The notes beneath the pieces were generated by a model that was given only the letters and a program-made list of their open reading frames with translations, made no database searches and was not told the DNA's origin. A DNA stretch of 33,374 nt. Origin: Bacteroidota bacterium (GTDB lineage Bacteria > Bacteroidota > Bacteroidia > Bacteroidales > JACABE01). Location: contig JACABE010000020.1 in assembly GCA_013377005.1 (NCBI GenBank), forward strand, positions 1 through 33,374, written 5' to 3'. Below are positions 18,859 through 26,564 of this stretch, piece after piece (position 1 is the stretch's first letter; every line of letters begins with the position of its first letter). Made by a program: the position numbers and the translations under genes.

Positions 18859-20289
18859 ATGACATTAATATATCTGATACTCGCTTTTTTAATTGCTATT
18901 TCACTTTTTGTAAATAAAAATAAAGCTATCAATGTAAGTCTCGTTTGTTTATTTGTAATTCTACAGTGGGCTTATACCATTTATGCTTGTTTCAATTTTA
19001 GAAATATTGAACTTGATTATTTTACATTCGATTCGCTGGGAATACTACTGTTGATTACCCTAAGTGTAATCAGTATTCCTGCAATGATTCATAGTTTTAT
19101 TTATATTCGTAACAATAATGAAGAAACTCCACAATCAAGAGGGATTTATTTTGCAGCCATTGTTGGATTAATTACAGCAATAAGTGCCGGCTATCTGTCT
19201 AATCATATAGCAGTTACCTGGATTTTTACCGAACTTACTACACTTTGCGCTTCTGCTCTTATCTACCATCATCGCAATAAGTTAGCATTGGAAGGAACCT
19301 GGAAGTATATTTTTATTTGTGCAATCAGTATTACTTTCATCTTTATAGGAATTTTATTTTTAAGTCTTTCATTACAACATGCAGGATCTGATGACCTTTC
19401 TTTTAAAAACTTATTATCTAATGCAGGAAATCTGAATCCATTTTGGTTGCAACTTGCTTTCTTATTTATCTTTACAGGATTTACAGCAAAGTTAGGTTTA
19501 GTTCCAATGTTTACTGCCGGAATTGATGCTAAAGACAATGCTCCAGGGCCTGCTGCAGCATTGCTTACAAGTATATTAACGAATCTGGGATTTGTTGGAG
19601 TTTTTCGTTTTTATATTGTTGTTGCAAACACACCTTTGCATCATTGGGCTAATCTGGTAATTGGAATTACAGCTGTTTTATCTGTATTTGTTTCTACAGT
19701 TTATATGATTAAAGTAAAGAATATCAAACGAATGTTTGGTTATTCAGGTATTGAACACATGGGACTGGTAATGCTCGGGCTTGCTGCGGGTGGTGTTGGA
19801 TATTATGCTGCTATTTTGCATATTGTGCTTCATGCTTTAGTGAAATCGAGTTTGTTTTTTCAATACAATCAATTATACCGAGTTTTTCAGACAAAAAGTA
19901 TTTATCATATTGGTAATTATTTTAAATACAATGCTACAGGTGCGATGGTACTTTTGTTCGGATTTATCTTTGCAACAGCCATGCCACCATCAGGTTTATT
20001 TGTTAGTGAATTTTTGATATTTAAATCATTATTTGAGGCAAATCAAATAATTGTATTAATTATCATTCTTTTGCTTTTAACAATGATAATCTGGGCATTT
20101 GGAAAAAATATGTTCAAAATTCTCTTTATTCCGGCAATAGGCTTCAATGATAAAACAGTTCCAAAAATAAGTTCTTGGGAATCTGTAACTCAAATAATTT
20201 TACTGGTAGCATCAGTTTACTTTGGATTAAATCCTCCAAAAGAATTTGTTCAACTTATTAATGAAAGTATTATGCTTTTACCAATTTAA
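18859..20289 (+). CDS. hyfF: HyfF-like antiporter-type membrane subunit
   Basis: This 476-residue protein is the third antiporter-like subunit of the complex, of NuoN/NuoM length. WIFTELTTLCASALIYHH carries the conserved membrane glutamate, and FTAKLGLVPMFTAGIDAKDNAPGPAAALLT carries the channel lysine and the HyfF-type substitution of the usual HTWLP-AHP motif; these are family-level observations. It also has the GYSGIEHMG motif that HyfF shares with MrpD. It is followed by the large-subunit gene after 12 bases. Confidence 0.85.
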   Translation: MTLIYLILAFLIAISLFVNKNKAINVSLVCLFVILQWAYTIYACFNFRNIELDYFTFDSLGILLLITLSVISIPAMIHSFIYIRNNNEETPQSRGIYFAAIVGLITAISAGYLSNHIAVTWIFTELTTLCASALIYHHRNKLALEGTWKYIFICAISITFIFIGILFLSLSLQHAGSDDLSFKNLLSNAGNLNPFWLQLAFLFIFTGFTAKLGLVPMFTAGIDAKDNAPGPAAALLTSILTNLGFVGVFRFYIVVANTPLHHWANLVIGITAVLSVFVSTVYMIKVKNIKRMFGYSGIEHMGLVMLGLAAGGVGYYAAILHIVLHALVKSSLFFQYNQLYRVFQTKSIYHIGNYFKYNATGAMVLLFGFIFATAMPPSGLFVSEFLIFKSLFEANQIIVLIIILLLLTMIIWAFGKNMFKILFIPAIGFNDKTVPKISSWESVTQIILLVASVYFGLNPPKEFVQLINESIMLLPI

Positions 20290-20301
20290 AAAGTAATAGA
20301 T

Positions 20302-21798
20302 ATGAACTATATTTCAGTTTCTAATAATCAACGCATAGATATACAACAAATTCCTGAAATAACTTATGATTTATTTTTTGAGTTAAATACAGGATTTATT
20401 ATTTCACATCCTGAGAGGCATTGTGTAAATTATTATGGATTCAAAATATCGGATAAAATCAAACTAATTTGCTGTATTGCCGATGATAATACACACGAGA
20501 TATTTATTTCTTCTTGTATTATTGGAGATTCAACCACATTAATTGCTTTTACTTCAAAACTTTTATGTTTTGAAAAATTTGAAAGAGAAATTCATGAGAA
20601 TTTTGGAATTCAATATATTGCTCATCCATGGTTAAAACCGCTTCGCTATCCTTATAATCGCTTTGATAAATCAAAAACCATTGCAAATTACCCTTTCTAT
20701 TCTATTGATAGTGAAGAATTACACGAAGTAGGCGTAGGTCCGATTCATGCAGGAGTAATTGAGCCCGGACATTTTCGCTTTATTTGTAATGGCGAGCAAA
20801 TTCTACATCTCGAAATCCAGTTAGGTTATCAACACAGAGGAATCGAACAATTATTTATTGAGAAGAAAAACCTACTTCAGAGAACTATTTTAGCAGAAAA
20901 TATAGCTGGTGATACAGTTGTGGGGCATACTACTGTATTTTCTCATATCTGGGAAAGCCTTTGCGGATTTCAATCTTCCAGAGATATTCAATTTGCACGT
21001 ACTCTGGCATTGGAAATGGAACGAATTGCTATACACACAGGTGATTTAAGTGCTGTATGTACCGATATTGCTTATCAATTAGGTAGTTCTGTATTTGGAA
21101 GACTCAGAACTCCTATTATTAATTTTATGCAGGAATGGTGTGGAAACCGTTTATCGAAAGGATTAATAAGACCAGGAAAAAATCAGTTTACATTTACCCA
21201 GAATTTGGCAAATCGATTAAATGAAGTTTTAAATACTTTTGAACCTGATTTTGATGAAATGTGCAAACAATTATTCAAATTACCCAGTGCATTATCCCGT
21301 TTTGAAAGAACAGGTGTCGTTTCATATGACGATGTATTATCAATTGGAACTGTGGGATTATCAGCCCGAATGAGTAATCTGAACAGAGATGTTCGTTTAT
21401 CGCATCCGTATAGTCTTTATAATGAATTTAATCACGAACCAATTTACAAACGACATGGTGATGTCTATTCACGAGTTCAAATCAGAAAGTTAGAAGTTAA
21501 GCAATCAATTGAATACATTCGTAAGCTGTTGGTGAACATTCCAGATTACGAAGAAAAGGCATATATGAATTCTCCAAAGCCAAATTCCTTTGCCATTTCC
21601 ATGGTTGAAGGTTGGCGTGGTGAAATTTGTCATTGTGCAATTACTGATGATAATGGTGATTTTCTGCATTATAAAGTAAAAGATCCTTCGTTTCACAATT
21701 GGATGGCATTAGCTTTATCGGTAAGAAACAATGAAATATCAGATTTCCCGATTTGCAATAAGAGTTTTAATTTATCCTATTGCGGACATGATTTGTAA
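20302..21798 (+). CDS. hyfG: hydrogenase-like large subunit lacking Ni-Fe ligands (HyfG/Ehr type)
   Basis: This 498-residue fusion has an N-terminal NuoC (30 kDa)-like domain with FEREIHENFGIQYIAHPWL and a NuoD/HyfG-like domain starting at VGVGPIHAGVIEPGHFRF. In a true [NiFe] hydrogenase two CxxC pairs bind the metal. The first should lie in a CGIC motif, but here the segment is ENIAGDTVVGH, with A202 and T205 in the cysteine positions. The second should be DPCxxC near the C-terminus, but here it is NLSYCGHD, with S492 and G495 in the cysteine positions. C494 is one residue off and alone. The protein therefore cannot hold a normal Ni-Fe centre. The GPIHAG-EPGH motif that faces the membrane quinone-like cavity is kept. 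This matches Ehr complexes, whose substrates are unknown. Confidence 0.85.
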   Translation: MNYISVSNNQRIDIQQIPEITYDLFFELNTGFIISHPERHCVNYYGFKISDKIKLICCIADDNTHEIFISSCIIGDSTTLIAFTSKLLCFEKFEREIHENFGIQYIAHPWLKPLRYPYNRFDKSKTIANYPFYSIDSEELHEVGVGPIHAGVIEPGHFRFICNGEQILHLEIQLGYQHRGIEQLFIEKKNLLQRTILAENIAGDTVVGHTTVFSHIWESLCGFQSSRDIQFARTLALEMERIAIHTGDLSAVCTDIAYQLGSSVFGRLRTPIINFMQEWCGNRLSKGLIRPGKNQFTFTQNLANRLNEVLNTFEPDFDEMCKQLFKLPSALSRFERTGVVSYDDVLSIGTVGLSARMSNLNRDVRLSHPYSLYNEFNHEPIYKRHGDVYSRVQIRKLEVKQSIEYIRKLLVNIPDYEEKAYMNSPKPNSFAISMVEGWRGEICHCAITDDNGDFLHYKVKDPSFHNWMALALSVRNNEISDFPICNKSFNLSYCGHDL

Positions 21799-21805
21799 AA
21801 TAACA

Positions 21806-21812
21806 AGGAGGT
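21806..21812 (+). promoter_or_regulatory. strong Shine-Dalgarno site before hyfI
   Basis: AGGAGGT lies five bases before the hyfI ATG at 21818. It is the only full-strength site at a gene start that I see in the window, where most genes show AT-rich leaders without one. Confidence 0.7.
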
Positions 21813-21817
21813 AAATT

Positions 21818-22564
21818 ATGATTGATAATTTAAAAATATTATATCATCAAGGAAAACAATATATTCCAGATGTAACTACAGCTAAAGTTCCGGGGATATT
21901 CAGAGGAAGACCTATAATCACTCTTAAAAAAGTGGATGAGGATAAGTTAGTTGAAGTATGTCCCTTGCAGGCAATTACTAAAAATCCGATTGCAATTGAT
22001 TTAGGCAAATGTAATTTTTGCGGTGAATGCACTATGCAATTTCCCGAAAAAATTTCTTTTACAAAAGATTATAAAATAGCCACTAACGAACGTGATAGGT
22101 TAATTATAAAAGAAGGAGATGAAAATCCAGTAGAAGTTAATCCTGCTAACGTTCGCGATGAAATTCACAATTTATTTGGCAAATCTTTAAAATTAAGGCA
22201 AATAAGTGCTGGTGGTGATAATAGTTGCGAATGGGAGCTTAATGCCAGTAACAATGTTCAGTTTGATATGAGTCGTTTTGGTATTGAATTCGTTGCTTCA
22301 CCCCGACATGCTGATGGTATTGCAATTACCGGACCTATTTCGGAAAATATGGCTGAAGCCATCCAGATTTGTTACGATGCAGTTCCTGAACCTAAAATTA
22401 TTGTACTTGTTGGAACTGATGCAATCAGTGGGGGTATTTTTGCTGATAGTTTTGCAATTGACCGAAGTTTTTTGAACAAATATCTAATTGATCTTTATAT
22501 ACCAGGAAATCCTGCACACCCGTTGACAATAATAAATGGTTTGTTGGATTTGACAAGAAAATGA
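21818..22564 (+). CDS. hyfI: ferredoxin-NuoB fusion small subunit lacking most proximal-cluster ligands (HyfH-HyfI)
   Basis: The 248-residue protein fuses a HyfH-like ferredoxin domain (about 1-90) to a HyfI/NuoB-like small subunit (about 120-248). In the ferredoxin part only C48 (in VCPLQAI) and C65, C68, C71 (in CNFCGEC) remain, enough for one [4Fe-4S] cluster; the other cluster's ligands are gone. In the small subunit the four proximal-cluster positions read D134 and C137 (GGDNSCE, normally GGCNGCE), D201 (GTDAISGG, normally a cysteine) and N231 (IPGNPAHP, normally IPGCPP). Only one of four cysteines survives. The surrounding fold motifs RFGIEFVASPRHADGIAITGP and SGGIF are well kept, so the loss looks selective rather than decay. 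It is the last gene of the operon; no terminator is visible after it. Confidence 0.85.
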   Translation: MIDNLKILYHQGKQYIPDVTTAKVPGIFRGRPIITLKKVDEDKLVEVCPLQAITKNPIAIDLGKCNFCGECTMQFPEKISFTKDYKIATNERDRLIIKEGDENPVEVNPANVRDEIHNLFGKSLKLRQISAGGDNSCEWELNASNNVQFDMSRFGIEFVASPRHADGIAITGPISENMAEAIQICYDAVPEPKIIVLVGTDAISGGIFADSFAIDRSFLNKYLIDLYIPGNPAHPLTIINGLLDLTRK

Positions 22565-22649
22565 AATTAGCTAAAATATTTTTTTCATCATCAATATGAC
22601 CTTATTCTATTATAAAGTGAAAATTATCAACAAATTTGTGTTGGTAAAT

Positions 22650-22680
22650 TTTGTTATATAAAAAATAAATACTAATTTTG
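22650..22680 (+). promoter_or_regulatory. promoter of the rplM ribosomal operon
   Basis: TTTG at 22650-22653, a 19-base spacer and TAATTTTG at 22673-22680 give a textbook Bacteroidota promoter. The TSS would be near 22685, about 50 bases before the rplM ATG. Confidence 0.75.
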
Positions 22681-22734
22681 CACTCCCTTTTTAAAAAAGG
22701 TATAGTAGCGAAAAAGAAATATTTAAACAAACAA

Positions 22735-23190
22735 ATGGATACATTAAGTTATAAAACAGTATCAGCAAACAAGGAAACCGTAATAAAAGAGTGGATTCTG
22801 ATAGATGCTGAAAATGAAGTTTTGGGGCGATTGGCATCAAAAGTTGCCAATGTTTTAAGAGGCAAAAACAAACCCAGCTTTACACCTCATGTTGACTGTG
22901 GTGATAATGTAGTAATCGTGAATGCAGAAAAAATTAAATTGACCGGCAACAAAATGAACGATAAAGTTTATGTTCGCCACACTGGTTACCCAGGGGGTCA
23001 ACGTTTTGCATCTCCTAAAGAACTACTTGCCCGTAAACCAATTTCGGTAATTGAAAAGGCGGTAAAAGGCATGTTACCTAAAAATACGTTGGGTAGCACA
23101 CTTTTTAGAAATTTACATGTTTATGCAGGAGCAGAACATCCTCATCAAGCACAATCTCCAAAAGTAACCAAATTAAATACATTAAAGTAA
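22735..23190 (+). CDS. rplM: 50S ribosomal protein L13
   Basis: This 151-residue protein is an early-assembly component of the large ribosomal subunit that binds 23S rRNA. Family motifs include [40 protein letters not shown] and [10 protein letters not shown] chose the ATG at 22735; a longer frame from a TTG at 22678 would start inside the promoter -7 element and add 19 residues not found in L13. The gene is followed after one base by rpsI, the usual bacterial pairing. Confidence 0.97.
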   Translation: MDTLSYKTVSANKETVIKEWILIDAENEVLGRLASKVANVLRGKNKPSFTPHVDCGDNVVIVNAEKIKLTGNKMNDKVYVRHTGYPGGQRFASPKELLARKPISVIEKAVKGMLPKNTLGSTLFRNLHVYAGAEHPHQAQSPKVTKLNTLK

Positions 23191-23191
23191 C

Positions 23192-23578
23192 ATGGAAATT
23201 ATCAATACAATAGGAAGAAGGAAGACTGCTGTTGCACGTATTTATATGAAACCAGGAAGTGGAATAATAACTATCAATGATAGAGATTATAAAGAATATT
23301 TCAATACCGGTACATTACAATATATCGTAACTCAACCATTTGAAGTTTTAGGAAATCAAGGAAGTTTTGATATTAAAGCAAATCTCGACGGTGGTGGTAT
23401 TACCGGACAGGCAGAAGCCATCCGTTTAGCTATTTCCCGTGCTTTATGCGTTTTTGATGCGGAAAACCGTCCACCGCTAAAAGCAAAAGGATTAATGAAA
23501 AGAGATCCAAGAATGGTAGAGCGTAAAAAACCAGGTCAGAAAAAAGCCCGTAAAAAATTCCAATTCAGTAAACGTTAA
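23192..23578 (+). CDS. rpsI: 30S ribosomal protein S9
   Basis: This 128-residue protein binds the 3' domain of 16S rRNA, and its C-terminal tail reaches the P-site tRNA. Motifs are IGRRKTAVARIYMKPGSG at the N-terminus, GGGITGQAEAIRLAISRAL in the middle, and the basic tail KKPGQKKARKKFQFSKR, which ends with the conserved SKR. It follows rplM by a single base and is co-transcribed with it. Confidence 0.97.
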   Translation: MEIINTIGRRKTAVARIYMKPGSGIITINDRDYKEYFNTGTLQYIVTQPFEVLGNQGSFDIKANLDGGGITGQAEAIRLAISRALCVFDAENRPPLKAKGLMKRDPRMVERKKPGQKKARKKFQFSKR

Positions 23579-23606
23579 GACTTGTATAGAACAGTTTAGT
23601 ATCTAA

Positions 23607-23642
23607 ATTATCAAGACTCCTTTAAAAGGGCTACTTGATAAT
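23607..23642 (+). promoter_or_regulatory. leader hairpin upstream of rpsB
   Basis: ATTATCAAG (23607-23615) pairs exactly with CTTGATAAT (23634-23642), and an inner CCTT/AAGG stem can stack on it. No T-run follows, so it is not a standard terminator. Its place between rpsI and rpsB suggests a control or processing structure, for example S2 feedback; that role is inference. Confidence 0.5.
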
Positions 23643-23679
23643 TGTCTTTAGTGAATGTAAACAATAAAAAATTAATTAA

Positions 23680-24609
23680 ATGTCAAGAACAAATTTCGAT
23701 CAATTATTAGATGCAGGTGTTCATTTTGGCCACCTTAAAAGAAAATGGAATCCTAAAATGGCTCCTTATATTTTTATGGAACGCAATGGAATCCACATCA
23801 TCGATTTACATAAAACCGTAGCAAAAGTTGATGAAGCTGCTTCAGCTTTAAAACAAATTGCAAAATCGGGTAAAAAAATACTTTTTGTTGCAACTAAAAA
23901 GCAAGCAAAAGAAATCGTTGCAGAACAGGTAAAAAGAGTAAATATGCCTTACGTAACTGAACGTTGGCCAGGTGGTATGTTAACCAATTTTGCTACTATC
24001 CGCAAAGCTGTTAAAAAAATGTCTTCAATAGACAGATTAATGACAGACAAATCTTTTACAGATATTTCAAAAAGAGAAAGGCTTCAAATTAGTCGTGAAA
24101 GAGCTAAACTAGAAAAAAACTTAGGTAGTATTTCTGATTTAAATCGTTTACCATCTGCTATTTTTATCATCGATATCAATAAAGAACACATTGCTGTTGC
24201 CGAAGCCAAAAGATTAAACATTCCTACTTTTGCAATGGTTGATACTAATACTAACCCAGATTTAATCGATTTTCCAATTCCAGCCAATGATGATGCATCA
24301 AAATCTATCAACGTTATTTTGGAAGCTATCGTTAACGCGATTGAAGAAGGATTAAATGAAAGAAAATTTGATAAAGATAAAAAAGCTTCTGATGAAGCTG
24401 ATGATTCTGAAGATTCTTTTGATACAACTACTGAAATTCGTTCATTAGCTGATGTTGATGAAGACGAAAGCGCAGCTGAAGCTAAAAGAAATCTGGCTAA
24501 AAAGATGAAAGAAGAAGAAAGCCTTGCAATGGGTGGTGATCCAACCAAGAGACCACGCAAACCAATTGCAAAGCCAACAACTTTAAAGAAAAAACCAACA
24601 ACTAAATAA
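23680..24609 (+). CDS. rpsB: 30S ribosomal protein S2 with a long C-terminal extension
   Basis: The core S2 domain (about residues 1-230) binds the back of the small subunit. It carries the family motifs LLDAGVHFGHLKRKWNPKM, IHIIDLHKT, FVATKKQA and RWPGGMLTNF, plus the late FAMVDTNTNPDLIDFPIPANDDA. The total of 309 residues exceeds the usual 230-250. The last 75 or so residues form an extension that is first acidic (DEADDSEDSFD) and then basic and proline-rich (DPTKRPRKPIAKPTTLKKKP). It would be disordered and might contact rRNA or mRNA near the platform; this is inference. It is followed by tsf after 29 bases. Confidence 0.96.
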   Translation: MSRTNFDQLLDAGVHFGHLKRKWNPKMAPYIFMERNGIHIIDLHKTVAKVDEAASALKQIAKSGKKILFVATKKQAKEIVAEQVKRVNMPYVTERWPGGMLTNFATIRKAVKKMSSIDRLMTDKSFTDISKRERLQISRERAKLEKNLGSISDLNRLPSAIFIIDINKEHIAVAEAKRLNIPTFAMVDTNTNPDLIDFPIPANDDASKSINVILEAIVNAIEEGLNERKFDKDKKASDEADDSEDSFDTTTEIRSLADVDEDESAAEAKRNLAKKMKEEESLAMGGDPTKRPRKPIAKPTTLKKKPTTK

Positions 24610-24638
24610 ATTTTAAAACCTTTATAACTCATTATAAA

Positions 24639-25463
24639 ATGGCTATTACTGCAGCAGAAGTAAACAAACTAAGACAAATGACAGGTGCAGGCATGATGGA
24701 TTGCAAAAACGCACTTGTAGAAAATGACGGTGATTTTGACAAAGCTATTGATTTCCTTAGAAAAAAAGGACAGAAATTAGCCAGCAAAAGAGCTGACAGA
24801 GATGCAAATGAAGGAGTTGTTATTGCTAAAACCAATGCAGATAAGACCTTTGCAGCTACAATCATGATTAACTGTGAAACTGATTTTGTTGCTAAAACTG
24901 ATTTATTCATAAACTTTTGTAAATCTGTATTGGATTTGGCAATTGAAAAAATGCCAAAATCTGAAGATGAATTAAAAGCTATGCAACTAGAAGGTGTTTC
25001 TATTGCTGATTTACTTATTGAACAAACAGGGAAAACCGGTGAAAAAGTTGAATTAGCTCATTATAACTTTATCGAAGCTCCTATGAACTTTGCATACAAT
25101 CATCAAGGTTCACGTTTGGCTACCATAGTTGGCTTCAACAAAACCTGTGACGAAGTATTAGGTAAAGATATTGCAATGCAAATAGCTTCAATGGCACCAG
25201 TTGCTATTGATAAAGAGAGTGTTTCAGCAGAAACTATTGAAAAAGAACTTGAAATCTACAGAGATTTGATTCGTCAAGAAGGCAAACCTGAAAATATGGT
25301 TGAACAAATTGCACAAGGAAAATTAAATAAATTTTTCAAAGACAGCACCTTATTAAATCAGGATTTTATCAAAGAAGGTAAAAAAAGTGTAGAACAACAT
25401 ATCAAAGAAATTGATAAAGATTTAAAAGTTACTGCATTCATCAGATTAATGTTAGGTGCATAA
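24639..25463 (+). CDS. tsf: elongation factor Ts
   Basis: This 274-residue protein is the nucleotide exchange factor that releases GDP from EF-Tu. The N-terminal UBA-like domain reads VNKLRQMTGAGMMDCKNAL, and the conserved core motif NCETDFVAKTDLF that contacts EF-Tu follows. Length is normal. It closes the rplM-rpsI-rpsB-tsf group and is followed by a strong terminator. Confidence 0.97.
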   Translation: MAITAAEVNKLRQMTGAGMMDCKNALVENDGDFDKAIDFLRKKGQKLASKRADRDANEGVVIAKTNADKTFAATIMINCETDFVAKTDLFINFCKSVLDLAIEKMPKSEDELKAMQLEGVSIADLLIEQTGKTGEKVELAHYNFIEAPMNFAYNHQGSRLATIVGFNKTCDEVLGKDIAMQIASMAPVAIDKESVSAETIEKELEIYRDLIRQEGKPENMVEQIAQGKLNKFFKDSTLLNQDFIKEGKKSVEQHIKEIDKDLKVTAFIRLMLGA

Positions 25464-25474
25464 GCTAAAAAAAA

Positions 25475-25524
25475 TGAAAACAAAAAAAGCTGCTTGAAAT
25501 TTCAAGCAGCTTTTTTTGTTTTCA
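25475..25524. terminator. 50-base perfect palindrome, bidirectional terminator
   Basis: The arms, each 25 bases, include AAAAAAAGCTGCTTGAAA and its exact complement, with A and T runs on the outside. It stands between tsf (plus) and the converging outer-membrane gene (minus), 11 bases from the latter's stop codon, so it serves both. Confidence 0.9.
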
Positions 25525-25534
25525 AACTATGCTC

Positions 25535-26446
25535 TCAAAGCTTGATATCCAATCCTATTTTTAATCCTAAAGAAGAATTATGATAAGGAAGTGTCATGTT
25601 TGGGTAATTTTTTACACCATTAATCTTTATCTTCCAAAAATCTTCTACATATGAATTAATATTGTAACCATATAAGACTTGAGAAGATTGATTTTTAATG
25701 TCAACAAACCCGATTTGATAATTGAAATTCAATGGCATTGACATTTTATCTGATAATTTTAGTTGAATTCCAATTCCTAATATCCCTCCAAAATCGATAG
25801 ATTTATATGGTTTCCCATTAATAAAAGCAAAATATTCATTAGGGTAATCATTATATTTGGTTTGCAGTAATGTTCCACTTGCAGTTAAGGTAATAGTACT
25901 AGGACCTCCAGCACTACTTGAATTCGTATAATCATTGATTATAGTTTCATCATTATAATTCACTAAAAAAGCAAAATAAAATCCGGTTGAAAATAAAATA
26001 GATAATTTTTTTTCAGGATTGGATGTAAACTGAAATTGAACAGGTAATTTCAAATAATTTAATGAAACACTTTTTGATATTGTTTCACTATAAATATATT
26101 GTTCAGATGAATAATCTTGATAATTTTGGCCTTGTCGTGTAAATAATAAACCAAGGCTTGTACTCATTTTATTATTTATTTTATATCTCAAAGCAACACC
26201 AATTTCATACCCAAAAGTTAAAGACTTTTTTATTGCAATCCATGTTGTATCAATAATTGGAATGTATGAAGGAAGATTTGATATTCTTTTATTTACATCA
26301 TATTCTCCACCCATAGTAAAACTAGGCATTGCAATAATTTCCATGCTAAATTTCTTTTGAGCTAATGTTGCATGGGAAATAATTAATAAGAAAAAAACAA
26401 AAACAGTTCCTTTTAGCATTGCAATATTAAATATTTTTATATTCAT
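25535..26446 (-). CDS. outer-membrane beta-barrel protein (PorT-like family)
   Basis: This is a 303-residue exported protein with a signal peptide ending SHATLAQ. The mature part alternates polar and hydrophobic residues and contains strand-like stretches such as FGYEIGVALRYKIN, KLPVQFQFTSN and GLKIGLDIKL at the C-terminus. This pattern and length fit the small outer-membrane barrels of Bacteroidota. Translation could start at 26446 or, leaving a more compact signal peptide, at the internal ATG at 26419 (MLKGTVFV). It is alone on its transcript, with the shared terminator at its end. The biological role is unknown. Confidence 0.7.
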   Translation of the reverse strand: MNIKIFNIAMLKGTVFVFFLLIISHATLAQKKFSMEIIAMPSFTMGGEYDVNKRISNLPSYIPIIDTTWIAIKKSLTFGYEIGVALRYKINNKMSTSLGLLFTRQGQNYQDYSSEQYIYSETISKSVSLNYLKLPVQFQFTSNPEKKLSILFSTGFYFAFLVNYNDETIINDYTNSSSAGGPSTITLTASGTLLQTKYNDYPNEYFAFINGKPYKSIDFGGILGIGIQLKLSDKMSMPLNFNYQIGFVDIKNQSSQVLYGYNINSYVEDFWKIKINGVKNYPNMTLPYHNSSLGLKIGLDIKL

Positions 26447-26495
26447 AATCTTACATTTATATTTTAAAGATTCAATTCATCTTAACTTCATTTTA

Positions 26496-26503
26496 CAAAG
26501 ATA
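26496..26503 (-). promoter_or_regulatory. -7 promoter element of the outer-membrane barrel gene
   Basis: The minus strand reads TATCTTTG, a TAnnTTTG match, about 50 bases before the ATG at 26446. The -33 half-site is weak. Confidence 0.45.
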
Positions 26504-26564
26504 TTTTATTTTAGTGGATATTAAAATTGAAAAAAAGGAAACTCAAAATTCAGCATATTAAATT

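Noticed and set aside
13248-22564. Annotation of the operon as a hydrogenase-4 or as respiratory complex I
   Set aside because: The Ni-Fe ligand cysteines are absent, which excludes a hydrogenase. NuoE, NuoF, NuoG, NuoI and a separate NuoA/J set are absent, which excludes canonical complex I. HyfB, HyfE and the 30-49 kDa fusion are hallmarks of the group 4 type.
22678-22734. Upstream TTG start for L13
   Set aside because: It overlaps the promoter -7 element and would add residues not present in L13 proteins; ATG at 22735 gives the normal length.
24084-24910. Minus-strand frames opposite rpsB and tsf
   Set aside because: They are shadows of strongly conserved ribosomal genes and have serine- and leucine-rich, non-protein-like composition.
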